DNA from: Pseudomonadota bacterium
Lineage (GTDB): Bacteria > Desulfobacterota > Desulfobulbia > Desulfobulbales > SURF-16
Assembly: GCA_018816555.1 (NCBI GenBank)
Contig: JAHIVT010000031.1
Coordinates: 29,238-93,237, forward strand
Length of the DNA: 64,000 nt
Direction of reading: 5' to 3'
A model generated the notes under the pieces. It was not told the DNA's origin and ran no database searches. It saw only the letters and a program-made list of their open reading frames with translations. The position numbers and the translations under genes are program-made. Of this stretch, positions 9,404-17,884 are shown one piece after another; position 1 is the stretch's first letter, and each line of letters begins with the position of its first letter.

Positions 9404-9955
9404 TTACCTGATGGCGCGTTTTTTCTGTTCGAGTCTGATGTCAAGCATCTTCAGTTGATCAATATGGTATTTCATTGTCTGGTTTTCTTTATTCAAGGTA
9501 TCAATTTCCTGACTAAGTAATGCGCATTTGTTCAGCAGTGAGGTTTTTTCGCCTTTAAGAAATTCATGTTGTTTTCTGAGCTGTGCCAGTTGATTTATTT
9601 CATGCAGAATATTTCTGAGGTAGTCGATTTCGAGCCGTTCATTTCGTTGCGGCGGGGCAAGTTCTTCATAACGGTCAAGGGCCATAATCGCCTTGCCATA
9701 ATCAGGAGCAGGGTTGTTGTTATGTGAATAGAGCAGGACCAGGAAATAATATGTTTCGGGTGGAACGGAATCTGTCACCCCGGCCTGCTTTTCTTCGATA
9801 ATTTTTTCAAGAAATAAAATTTCATCAGCAATATTATTTTGTTGCAACGCCATATAATAATTCGTGGAATCTCCGAACAGATGTTTTTCAGCGCAACCGG
9901 TCGTTAAAGAGACAACAAAAAGCAGGGCAAAGACAAGTCTGGCAAAATCGAACAT
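9404..9955 (-). CDS. Putative lipoprotein with C-terminal coiled coil
   Basis: 183 residues. The N terminus has a hydrophobic stretch ending in the lipobox LTTGC, so the mature protein should be lipid-anchored. The middle is helical and TPR-like (YYFLVLLYSHNNNPAPDYG); the C-terminal 60 residues form a heptad-rich coiled coil ending in basic residues. No named family recognised. It lies 31 bases after the GGDEF gene and is probably co-transcribed, so it may be the outer-membrane-side partner of that sensor. Confidence 0.75.
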   Translation of the reverse strand: MFDFARLVFALLFVVSLTTGCAEKHLFGDSTNYYMALQQNNIADEILFLEKIIEEKQAGVTDSVPPETYYFLVLLYSHNNNPAPDYGKAIMALDRYEELAPPQRNERLEIDYLRNILHEINQLAQLRKQHEFLKGEKTSLLNKCALLSQEIDTLNKENQTMKYHIDQLKMLDIRLEQKKRAIR

Positions 9956-9986
9956 GAAACCAACACCTCGCGGTTAACACGGAATT

Positions 9987-11369
9987 CTATTTTATGACCT
10001 TGGGAATGAAGAATGTTTCCCTCGTGACATGCTCTGGTTTCTCACCTCTGCGGTTCACCAGGTAAACGCTGCCCGACAGCGATTTCGCATGTTCTTTCAG
10101 TTCTGCGGCAATCTCCGCTACTTCGATATGGTTCATCCTTCTTACATGTTCATTGGTAACAACGGCAATGGAAATCGACATCAGAGGAAAACGAACTTTA
10201 AGTCCCTGGCGGGTCACGCCTTCGATATAGCCCCGTATCTTATCCTCTGGTTTGTAGAATGACAGTACTTTCAGGTCAAATTCCCTGACGATTGTCTCGC
10301 ATATTTTCTGGTAATTTGCGGGTTTGACAATTATGGCAAAATCATCCCCGCCAATGTGGCCGACAAAATCATCATCTGTTCCATATTTCGTCACCGCATC
10401 CTTTATCAAATCCGCGGTTGCCCGGATCACCTCGTTGCCTTTCGCGTAGCCATAACGGTCATTAAATGATTTGAAGTTGTCTAAATCAAGCATGCAGAAT
10501 GCCAGGTATAAGCCTGATTCCAAGCGTCTTTTTAGAATATTTTCTATGGCCACTCCCCCGGGTAGTCTTGTCAGAGGATTTGAGTCGATTTGCAATTCCT
10601 CCAACCTCCCCAACTTGCCGGTCATAAAGTTGAAGGCTTTGGCAAGTTCACCAAATTCATCCTGTGACTCGATTTCCGCCAGATGGGTGAATTTGCCTTG
10701 GGAGACAATTTCGGTTGCCTGTTTCAATTGTTTGATGGATTTTGAAACGCTTCGGGAAATAACGGCAATGGCACCTAAACCCAGAAGGATCGCCAGGCCG
10801 GACAACATCAAAGTGGTGCGGAAGATGTTGATGCTGACGTTGCCGAATTTCAGCATTTTCTGTTGCTGGCTTTCTGTTGCGGTTTCTTCGATGGCCTGAA
10901 TCAAGGATATGATCTCATCAAGCTTGCCTTCCATGAAGTGATCCCTCTCTGCCGCACTGCTTTGAGAGTTGTTACTTGCAGCAGTAAATTCCTGCTTGTA
11001 TATTTCCTCGAATTCATCATGCAGAGAGGCAAGTTGGGCAATGGGGATACTTCTCTGTTCGGGCAGATCATAGACCCCGTCAATGAGGGTTTTAAAATCC
11101 TTGCCCCGTTGCCAGAACATTTCTTGCATTTCCGGGCTTTGTAAAATCAGAAATCTGCGGCCGTATGCTTCCTGTGCCAGAAGGTTATCAACCATTTTGT
11201 CCGAGAGTTGTACCAGTACGGCATCGTTTTTCAGTATATTCTTGTTTATTTTGTCAAGTTCCTGGAGGCCCTGAAGCGACATGGCGGCAATGAAAATCGT
11301 CACGAGAATAACCGGCATATAGCCGAGAATCATTTTTTCTTCCAAGGTTAACCGTAAAAGTCTTTTCAT
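9987..11369 (-). CDS. Membrane HAMP-GGDEF protein with a GGDDF active-site variant
   Basis: 460 residues: TM about 12-32, a periplasmic four-helix sensor about 35-170, a second TM about 185-207, HAMP about 208-260, and a GGDEF domain about 270-440. The signature loop reads HIGGDDF, with Asp in place of the usual Glu, and there is no RxxD inhibitory site just before it. Metal and base-binding segments (DLDNFKSFNDRYGY) are present. It may be a weak diguanylate cyclase, a different cyclase, or a GTP-binding sensor; sequence alone does not decide. It heads a two-gene unit with the lipoprotein at 9404 and has a candidate sigma-54 promoter about 150 bases upstream. Confidence 0.87.
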   Translation of the reverse strand: MKRLLRLTLEEKMILGYMPVILVTIFIAAMSLQGLQELDKINKNILKNDAVLVQLSDKMVDNLLAQEAYGRRFLILQSPEMQEMFWQRGKDFKTLIDGVYDLPEQRSIPIAQLASLHDEFEEIYKQEFTAASNNSQSSAAERDHFMEGKLDEIISLIQAIEETATESQQQKMLKFGNVSINIFRTTLMLSGLAILLGLGAIAVISRSVSKSIKQLKQATEIVSQGKFTHLAEIESQDEFGELAKAFNFMTGKLGRLEELQIDSNPLTRLPGGVAIENILKRRLESGLYLAFCMLDLDNFKSFNDRYGYAKGNEVIRATADLIKDAVTKYGTDDDFVGHIGGDDFAIIVKPANYQKICETIVREFDLKVLSFYKPEDKIRGYIEGVTRQGLKVRFPLMSISIAVVTNEHVRRMNHIEVAEIAAELKEHAKSLSGSVYLVNRRGEKPEHVTRETFFIPKVIK

Positions 11370-11516
11370 TCATCTGACCTCACAAGAGCAATTTGGGAAA
11401 TATTTTAATGTTCCCCTGAAAACAATTTAGTTATCTTTATATAGTGTGACGGGTAGTAAGAGTTATGGCAGAAGCTAAAACCTGCTGTAAGACCAAGGTT
11501 TATTCTTGGTTTTCTA

Positions 11517-11531
11517 GCAAGAATCGCGCCT
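11517..11531 (-). promoter_or_regulatory. Candidate sigma-54 promoter for the GGDDF/lipoprotein operon
   Basis: On the minus strand the sequence reads AGGCGCG, four bases, TTGC: GG and GC dinucleotides exactly 10 bases apart, matching the -24/-12 spacing, with five of seven -24 positions conserved. The predicted start near 11505 would leave a leader of about 135 bases before 11369. A sigma-54 activator gene lies 1 kb away. Confidence 0.45.
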
Positions 11532-11604
11532 GGATAGGTTGTAGTGGCGGGAATCTTTTTTGCGTCACGGGGGGAGCCGCATTTGTCCTTCAGCAAAACC
11601 TGTC

Positions 11605-11654
11605 ATGGAGGTAACTCGTCGGTTCGTATGGAGATATTGCTCCTGGTTATGGAG
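11605..11654. promoter_or_regulatory. Three ATGGAG direct repeats, possible activator-binding sites
   Basis: ATGGAG occurs at 11605-11610, 11628-11633 and 11649-11654, starts 23 and 21 bases apart (about two helical turns), between the two candidate sigma-54 promoters. The flanks share a loose GTT/GTC before ATGGAG. This would fit an upstream activating sequence, but the motif is short. Confidence 0.25.
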
Positions 11655-11792
11655 GGAGACTTCAGTGAGGTCCTGTTCGCTTGTTGATTGCAACAATGCA
11701 CATCTTCAATTCACCAAAAAAAGTATCATCATCAATGGTACTCGTTAAAGCTGCCAATTAAAAATTAAAATTCTTTCATTTTCCTGCTTTTT

Positions 11793-11807
11793 TGGCCTTG
11801 AAATTGC
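11793..11807 (+). promoter_or_regulatory. Candidate sigma-54 promoter for the small lipoprotein gene
   Basis: TGGC, seven bases, TTGC followed by T; GG (11794-11795) and GC (11806-11807) are exactly 10 bases apart. The predicted start is near 11819, giving a leader of about 106 bases before the TTG start at 11925. Confidence 0.5.
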
Positions 11808-11924
11808 TTAAAAAACAACAATATCTGCTCTTCTTTAAGAAGAACAGTATGACCGATTGTCAGGAAGTTATTTGTTGTTTCTTGAAATTGTTTCGTGCTA
11901 AATTTATGATGTGGAGGATGCAAT

Positions 11925-12332
11925 TTGAATTATCGGATAGGAAACCTCATAAATCTTCTTGGTATAAAAGCCTGTAGGGGAATATGTTTTTTTGCCCTGT
12001 CATTTTCTCTTGCCGCTTGCGCAGCGTATCAGCCGCCTTTTACCCATCACCTTGATCCTCGGATGACCTTGGTTGATGTGTTGAGTACCGCGCAGGAAAA
12101 AGGGTATGGGGGCTACTGTGAGATTGCTGAGTATAAGGATTATCACTTGCTGTGCTTTAAGAATGATGAAGGCGGGGATGATGTGTTTCTTGTGGTGAAT
12201 GAAAGGGGAAACCCTATGCTGCGTACCTTGGAATACGGCAGAATCGACGAAGCAAAGCTTGTTAATTTTGTCGATGACCTTTTAATGCATGAGGGCGAGT
12301 TTGATTTGTTAGCTACTCTCACTGCTCAATAA
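11925..12332 (+). CDS. Small putative lipoprotein, TTG start
   Basis: 135 residues. The start is TTG, chosen because a strong GGAGG (11913-11917) lies 7 bases upstream and the frame has no ATG before the signal peptide. The N-terminal hydrophobic region ends in the lipobox LAAC. The mature part (about 105 residues) contains TLVDVLSTAQEKGYGGYCEI and two further cysteines; I recognise no family. The gene converges with, and overlaps by 14 bases, the sigma-54 activator on the other strand, and has a sigma-54-like promoter 118 bases upstream, so it may be that activator's target. Confidence 0.75.
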   Translation: MNYRIGNLINLLGIKACRGICFFALSFSLAACAAYQPPFTHHLDPRMTLVDVLSTAQEKGYGGYCEIAEYKDYHLLCFKNDEGGDDVFLVVNERGNPMLRTLEYGRIDEAKLVNFVDDLLMHEGEFDLLATLTAQ

Positions 12333-14361
12333 AAAGCACTTCCCTGGGTTCTTGAATTTTAAATTGGCAGATTTTGCGGCGCAGTGTGTCTTTTGAAATT
12401 TGCAGTTCGCGGCAGGTTGCCATTTTCTTCCATTTATTTCGTTGCAGAGCTTGATGGATAATAAATCGTTCCGCTTCCTCCATTGACATGGGCTTATCCA
12501 GGTGGGTTTTCTGCGGTTCCTCCTCTGTTTTCGGCCTGAAGGGTTCCGGCAGATGTTCAGGCTGAATTATTCCACCCTGGCAGAGAATAAAGGCGTATTC
12601 AATAATATTCTGCAGTTCCCTGACATTGCCCGGGAAATCGTGGCGCATCAGCAGAGCCATGGCGGCATCCGAGATTCCGGCGATATCCTTGCCTCTTTCC
12701 TTGTTGAATTTTTCCACAATATGCTCCACCAGCACCGGTATGTCTTCTCGGCGTTCACGCAGAGGAGGGATGAGCAGTTTGACGACATTGAGCCGGTAAT
12801 ACAGATCGTCCCGGAATGTCCCTTCCTGCATAAGAGCAAGCAGGTCGCGGTGGGTGGCGGCAATAATGCGCACATCGGCATCCACCGGCGAGGATGATCC
12901 CAACGGTTCGTATTGTCTTGACTGAATAACTCGCAGCAGCTTGACCTGGACGGCAAGATTGATGTCGCCGATTTCATCCAGGAACAGTGTTCCCTTTTCA
13001 GCGGCGGCAAATCTTCCCGGCCTGTCCTTTTTGGCGTCGGTGAAAGCGCCGGCTTTATAACCGAACAATTCGGATTCAAGCAGGGTGTCGGGAAGTGCTC
13101 CGCAATTGACCGCGATAAAAGGATGGTTGCGGCGTTCGCTTTTCTGATGAATGGCTTTGGCCATCAATTCCTTTCCAGTGCCGCTTTCGCCGAGGATTAG
13201 GACATTGCTTTCACTGCGGGCAATTTCCGGCAGAATGTCAAAGATGCGGCGGACAGAAGGACTTTTGCTGATGATATCGCCCACCTGGAAACGGGACAGT
13301 CTCTGGCGCAGGGAGGTGATGATGCTGAGGTCGCGGATGCTTTCCACGCCGCCGACAATATTGCCTTCGCTGTCGACCAGCGGTGCTGCGCAGATGCTGA
13401 CAGGTACTCTTCTGCCTTCAGGCCCCCTGATGGTGATTGACCGGTTTGATTCCGGTTTTCCCGTGCACATGCTGTGGGCGATGGCACAAGTCTCGCCGCA
13501 GATGCTGGCCTGAAAGATGTCGCTGCAGGGTTTGCCGATGGCTTCCGAGGCTGATACGCCGGTAATCTCTTCTGCGGCCCGGTTGAACGAGGTGATCTGC
13601 CACTGTCGATTAACAGTAAAGACCCCATCGGCAATGCTGTCCAGAATAAGAGCACGGCCCTGCGCTGTTGAGACGTTTCGAAAAACCTGCACGCCACCCA
13701 CAACGTTGCCATCCGGGTCTTTAAGGGGGGTGGTGTTGATGTTGACGGGAATGCGTTTCCCTTGTGCCGTGGTGATAAAAAGAGAGCGGTTGACGATGGG
13801 TTCGCCGGTTTTGATGCTTTCCGCCAGGACACAGTTATCGCAAGCGTTGGACCGGAAGATTTCCTGGCAGCTCATACCTATGACTTCATGGCGGGCCCAA
13901 CCGGTAAGATTCTCTGCTGCTTTATTAAATGAGGTAATCCGCCATTTGCGATCAACACTGAAAACACCATCATTGATGCTGTTAAGGACAAATTCGGAAA
14001 CAGTATGTTCGTCATATTGGTTTCTGTTGGGGATCGAGAGAGTGGCCTTATCCAGGGCAACAAGCCATTTCACCTCTTCCTGAAAGCAAATGCCATACCG
14101 ATTTAAATGGGGGCCGGCTTGCATCCATTTCACTTCTCCGGACGCGGAAATCTCTTTCATCCCGGAAAAATTTTCCGGGTGGAGGTGGAGTCGCATGCCG
14201 GGGTAAAGGGCGGCATTGGTGGAAATTTGCGAACCTAAATGATTGAGGTCGATGCTGGTTGCAGGGTAATCTCCGGCATTTTCACCAAAGGAGAGGGTGA
14301 ACGGCAAACGAAAGGGGAAGCGGTAGGTTTTGCGTCGATTAGCGGGAAAGCCTCCGATCAT
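12319..14361 (-). CDS. Sigma-54-dependent activator: PilZ-like / PAS / PAS / AAA+ / Fis HTH
   Basis: 680 residues from the ATG at 14361, chosen for a strong GGAGGG six bases upstream; the frame is open to 14469. A degenerate PilZ domain is at about 5-100 (RRKTYRFPF; DLNHLG where N/DxSxxG is expected), PAS domains at about 110-235 and 240-360, each with paired cysteines, the AAA+ domain at about 370-600 and a Fis-type helix-turn-helix at the end. Walker A is GESGTGKE and Walker B LFLDEIGD. The sigma-54 contact loop reads GAFTDA instead of GAFTGA. It probably activates sigma-54 promoters in response to c-di-GMP or redox; the sites at 11517 and 11793 are natural candidates. Confidence 0.92.
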   Translation of the reverse strand: MIGGFPANRRKTYRFPFRLPFTLSFGENAGDYPATSIDLNHLGSQISTNAALYPGMRLHLHPENFSGMKEISASGEVKWMQAGPHLNRYGICFQEEVKWLVALDKATLSIPNRNQYDEHTVSEFVLNSINDGVFSVDRKWRITSFNKAAENLTGWARHEVIGMSCQEIFRSNACDNCVLAESIKTGEPIVNRSLFITTAQGKRIPVNINTTPLKDPDGNVVGGVQVFRNVSTAQGRALILDSIADGVFTVNRQWQITSFNRAAEEITGVSASEAIGKPCSDIFQASICGETCAIAHSMCTGKPESNRSITIRGPEGRRVPVSICAAPLVDSEGNIVGGVESIRDLSIITSLRQRLSRFQVGDIISKSPSVRRIFDILPEIARSESNVLILGESGTGKELMAKAIHQKSERRNHPFIAVNCGALPDTLLESELFGYKAGAFTDAKKDRPGRFAAAEKGTLFLDEIGDINLAVQVKLLRVIQSRQYEPLGSSSPVDADVRIIAATHRDLLALMQEGTFRDDLYYRLNVVKLLIPPLRERREDIPVLVEHIVEKFNKERGKDIAGISDAAMALLMRHDFPGNVRELQNIIEYAFILCQGGIIQPEHLPEPFRPKTEEEPQKTHLDKPMSMEEAERFIIHQALQRNKWKKMATCRELQISKDTLRRKICQFKIQEPREVLFIEQ

Positions 14362-14608
14362 AATGTGCCCTCCGGGATCAAAATGCGCCATTTGGACTAA
14401 AATATTATACATATGACTTTGCAACATGCTGACTGAAAAGTAAAGAGAATTCGGTTGAGAAATGGGCAAATCGGCTTATTCTGCGTCTATTCTGCGGCGA
14501 GAATTATTTGGTAAGTGATGAAGGGAGTCAGGCGGGACGTGTGTTTGGTTGAAAAAGTATGATACGACGGCGCAATCTGCGCCTGAAAATTTTCCCTGAT
14601 TTGACCAA

Positions 14609-16306
14609 TCAGAAAACAAGGCTACTTACTCTGGCCTGCTGGAATTCACTTTCTCTGGCAAGAAAGGCATCTGCAACGTCGGGATCGAAATGGATTCCTG
14701 AATCCTTTAGTATGATTTTTTTAGCCTGCTCATGGTTGGTGGCGGATTTGTAGCATCTTCTCGAGGTTATAGCATCATAGGCATCGGCCAGGGCGACGAT
14801 GCGGGCGGAAAGAGGGATATCTTTCCCGGAAAGGCCGCTGGGATATCCGGATCCATCCCATTTCTCATGGTGGTAATAGGCAATCTGCTTGCCTATGGTC
14901 AGAAAGGATTGGCCTTTGGTCTGTTTTTCGCTCTCACATAATGCGTCGCCACCATAGATGGAATGACATTTCATCACCTCGTATTCCTCCGGAGTGAGTT
15001 TTCCCGGTTTAAGCAGAATATTGTCAGGGATGCCGACCTTGCCGATGTCGTGCAGGATAGAGGAGAGATAAATATCATCTATATATTCCGGCGTGATGTA
15101 ATTTTGATAGGCAGGGTGTTTGGCCAGTTCAGAGGCAAGGATTTTGGAATACTCCCTGATTCTTTCCAGATGATTGCCTGTGTCTCGATCGCGGAACTCG
15201 GCAAGCTTTGCCAGGGAAAGGATCGCCGTTGTGCGTGATTTGTCGATGAGACGATAGGATTCCAGCAGTTTCTTTTCCATTTTTTTTCTTCCAGTGATGT
15301 CCCTGATGACAAGCTGAAAACCGAGCTCTTTGCCTTCCTTTAAAATCTTTCTGGCATTACATTCGACGTCCAGCAGTTTTTCACCCTGTCCGATAATAAT
15401 AAACTGAAAATCTATTACAGCCTCACCCCGGAAAAGTTTCGGCAGCATGCCGTCAGTCACCACTGGCAGGCTGTCGTCATCAATTATATTGAGCAGTGAT
15501 TTTCCCACAATACTTTGCGGCTTCATGCCTATGGTGCTGTAAAAATGATGGTTTGCCAGCAGGATTTTCGCCTCGCTGTCGATCAGGACGATGAGGTCAA
15601 GAATGTTTTCATAGAGTTCTTTGTAGCGTAGTTCGGATTCTTCAATTTTTTTTATCCGTTTCACAACCTCATCCTCCAGGTTATGGGTATAGAAAAAAAG
15701 ATCCTGGTTCAGGGATCTGAGGTTCATACTGAGATTGAATTTTCGTATTCTCGCCCGGGTTTCCTCGTTGCATTGCACCAGGCTGACAATGATGAAAGAG
15801 AAAAAAAAGAAGCTGTAACAGAAAAATATTTTGAGATTTTCAGAAGAAGGTTGGCTGAAGACGATAACGGGAACAGCATAGGTTAAGTACAGGGAAAAGC
15901 CTGCAAAAGCGGCTTGTTTCATGGTCAGAGGCAGCAAGGCAAATCCGCCTACGGAAATGAGCAGAAGCCCGACGTAGTATGAGGAGGCGTAGCCTCCTGT
16001 TTTCAGAACCATCAGGGTGATTGTCAGTCCGGCGAGCAGATATGCGCTTAATGTGAGAGACAGGGTGAGCCGATGGCCGTTTATCCGGCGCAGTATCTGA
16101 AGAAATAATACCAGAATAAAGGCGAAGCTTAACCGGTAGCCAAGAAAAATGAGGAAATGTTCCCTGGCAGCAAAGGAATCCAGCAAGGAAAAAGTCGGGA
16201 AAAAGATAATTCCCAGCCAGAGAAAGATAAAGGTTCTCTGCAGAAAAAGATTTCTGGTTTCCTGTTCGTAGGCATCTTTATAGTTAAGAGCAATTTCTTC
16301 CATCAT
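14609..16306 (-). CDS. Membrane PAS / HD-GYP c-di-GMP phosphodiesterase (second paralogue)
   Basis: 565 residues: about six TM helices (25-175), a PAS domain about 220-340 and HD-GYP about 350-545 with intact HDIGK and HHEKWDGSGYP. It has the same architecture and length as the 7413-9200 protein and should hydrolyse c-di-GMP. Start ATGATG overlaps the stop of the methyltransferase gene by 4 bases, so these two are translationally coupled. The C terminus of the operon is followed by a GGCGCA/TGCGCC stem at 14569-14583 without a T-run, a weak terminator at best. Confidence 0.92.
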   Translation of the reverse strand: MMEEIALNYKDAYEQETRNLFLQRTFIFLWLGIIFFPTFSLLDSFAAREHFLIFLGYRLSFAFILVLFLQILRRINGHRLTLSLTLSAYLLAGLTITLMVLKTGGYASSYYVGLLLISVGGFALLPLTMKQAAFAGFSLYLTYAVPVIVFSQPSSENLKIFFCYSFFFFSFIIVSLVQCNEETRARIRKFNLSMNLRSLNQDLFFYTHNLEDEVVKRIKKIEESELRYKELYENILDLIVLIDSEAKILLANHHFYSTIGMKPQSIVGKSLLNIIDDDSLPVVTDGMLPKLFRGEAVIDFQFIIIGQGEKLLDVECNARKILKEGKELGFQLVIRDITGRKKMEKKLLESYRLIDKSRTTAILSLAKLAEFRDRDTGNHLERIREYSKILASELAKHPAYQNYITPEYIDDIYLSSILHDIGKVGIPDNILLKPGKLTPEEYEVMKCHSIYGGDALCESEKQTKGQSFLTIGKQIAYYHHEKWDGSGYPSGLSGKDIPLSARIVALADAYDAITSRRCYKSATNHEQAKKIILKDSGIHFDPDVADAFLARESEFQQARVSSLVF

Positions 16307-17844
16307 CCTTCTTTGGTGGCAAGGACAAAGAGGTTGACTTCTTCCTCTTCCGCGATGATTTCGACGTTCGTGCCGAATGGAGTGCCGGCAAAGATATCTG
16401 CCAGATCTTCACGGGTGCGATACAGGAGTTCCCAGTGAAGTATTTCATCCATGAAGATTTGATCCGGGTATGGTGCAAAATTGCCCAGCATAAGTTTTCC
16501 GCCGGGTTCAAGATGCTCGTGGCAGCGTTTGATCATGGCCTGAAAAAGACGGCGGTCAAGATAGTCGCACAGCCCTGCTGAATAAATGATGTGCTGTCTG
16601 CCGATCTCATGACTTACCCTGCCCAGCGACCATTTCACCAGATTTTCACGCATCAGGCGGATGGAGGCCATGTGGGGAAAGACATTGACATGCTGGTTGG
16701 TAAATTGCAGCGCCTCGGAGTCGATATCCACACAGAGTGCTTCGATTGTCTGGCTGTATTCGCAGTTTGTCAGGAAGTCAAACAACTCACGATTGGGACC
16801 GCAGGCCAGGTTCATGATCTTGATGTGGGAACCGTTGTGCAGAAAAGGCCTGGTCAGGGACGCGAGCTGGGCTGACAGCAACCTTCTTCGTCCCCTTATT
16901 GCCTTGGCGCCGGGTCGCTGCAGGCACCAGGCATCGACAATTTTGCCCAGCTTGCCGTCGCCTTCCGGCTGGTCCCGGTAAATGTGCTCCATCATCAGGA
17001 AATCGCCGGCATAGCCTTTAGGTTTGTAATAGGCCCTTTCGACAAAACGGCTGCGCATGATGTAGGGGAACACCTCCTTGAAGATAAAGCCCCACATGAG
17101 GTCCTGATCCTCCTGGCTCTCCATCAGCATTTTATATTTGGCCAGATTTTCATTAATTGTATCGAGAACAACGAAGCAGTGCTTGCTGATCTCCTTGTCA
17201 GGATCATCAGAGGATGTATCTTTCTGCAATTGGTAGGATATGTCGAACAGTTCCGCTTTCAAGGTTTCCACTTCACTGCTCACCTTATACCAGGCGGGGC
17301 TTTTGAGCAGTTTGCTGGGCATGGGCTTTGATTCGGTAAAACCCCGTCTTCGCGTGGCAAGAGACGCGGCATAACCGATAACAGGTTCATTCTCTTCAAG
17401 GACTCTTCTGAATTTTTTGCAGATGCGCTGCGTTAAAGAGGTGACAAGCCGGCCATACAGGTCTGGTTTTTCATCGTACAATTTTTCAACGACAGCGAGA
17501 TCAAATCTGCAGATCTCGGCATCTTCCGTGGCACGGATATCCCGCACACGGGAACCGCCGTCGAAAAAACCGATTTCACCGAAGAAATCGCCGGAACCAA
17601 GTAAGGCGACGGTAATTTTTGTCTCATCCGCAGTATAGGAAACCTCGATAATACCCTGTTGCACGTAGTAAAAGGCGCGGCAGTCCTGCAGTTCGATTTC
17701 CTGTCCGGCTGAACATTTGATTTTATCCGCATAGGCGAGAATGGAATCGTTGAGTTGTCCATTGAAGGCAAAGATCACGTCGTCACCCATGGGGAAACTT
17801 TGCGGATCGCAGAAAAGGGGTGACTGTTGTACTGCGTGGGTCAT
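16303..17844 (-). CDS. Cyclic-nucleotide-binding domain fused to a SAM-dependent methyltransferase
   Basis: 513 residues. An N-terminal cNMP-binding domain is at about 25-145 (GSGDFFGEIGFFDGGSRVRDI is the phosphate-binding cassette region). A linker leads into a methyltransferase at about 240-505. The segment AYYKPKGYAGDF and the SAM-binding region MNLACGPNREL resemble PhcB-type enzymes annotated for 3-hydroxypalmitic acid methyl ester signal synthesis; that resemblance is from memory and not proof of substrate. Second gene of a PilZ, CNB-methyltransferase, HD-GYP operon. Start ATG behind AGGGAG. Confidence 0.82.
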   Translation of the reverse strand: MTHAVQQSPLFCDPQSFPMGDDVIFAFNGQLNDSILAYADKIKCSAGQEIELQDCRAFYYVQQGIIEVSYTADETKITVALLGSGDFFGEIGFFDGGSRVRDIRATEDAEICRFDLAVVEKLYDEKPDLYGRLVTSLTQRICKKFRRVLEENEPVIGYAASLATRRRGFTESKPMPSKLLKSPAWYKVSSEVETLKAELFDISYQLQKDTSSDDPDKEISKHCFVVLDTINENLAKYKMLMESQEDQDLMWGFIFKEVFPYIMRSRFVERAYYKPKGYAGDFLMMEHIYRDQPEGDGKLGKIVDAWCLQRPGAKAIRGRRRLLSAQLASLTRPFLHNGSHIKIMNLACGPNRELFDFLTNCEYSQTIEALCVDIDSEALQFTNQHVNVFPHMASIRLMRENLVKWSLGRVSHEIGRQHIIYSAGLCDYLDRRLFQAMIKRCHEHLEPGGKLMLGNFAPYPDQIFMDEILHWELLYRTREDLADIFAGTPFGTNVEIIAEEEEVNLFVLATKEG

Positions 17845-17884
17845 CGGTTACTCCCTGGTAGATGGAGAAAGGCGGGCAGGGATG

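Larger units (their letters stand above)
11370..11924. other. Long intergenic region between divergent transcription units
   Basis: 555 bases with no convincing gene; the short ORFs here lack ribosome-binding sites and family resemblance. It holds two outward-facing sigma-54-type elements (11517-11531 minus, 11793-11807 plus), three ATGGAG direct repeats at 11605, 11628 and 11649 (spacing 23 and 21 bases) between them, and a small inverted repeat ACCAAG/CTTGGT at 11492-11510. This looks like a shared regulatory region for the GGDDF operon and the TTG-start lipoprotein gene. Confidence 0.55.

Noticed and set aside
11559..11568. GTGACGCAAA on the minus strand, suggestive of a GEMM (c-di-GMP/cGAMP) riboswitch core.
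   Set aside because: The GCAAACC partner segment and the tetraloop-receptor stem expected in GEMM are absent.
11882..11910. TTGAAA-17-TATGAT sigma-70-like promoter before the 11925 gene.
   Set aside because: Its predicted start would fall at the end of the Shine-Dalgarno, removing the ribosome-binding site; the sigma-54 site upstream fits better.
14569..14583. GGCGCA/TGCGCC hairpin as terminator for the HD-GYP operon.
   Set aside because: No T-run on the minus strand and only a 6-bp stem; not listed as a terminator.
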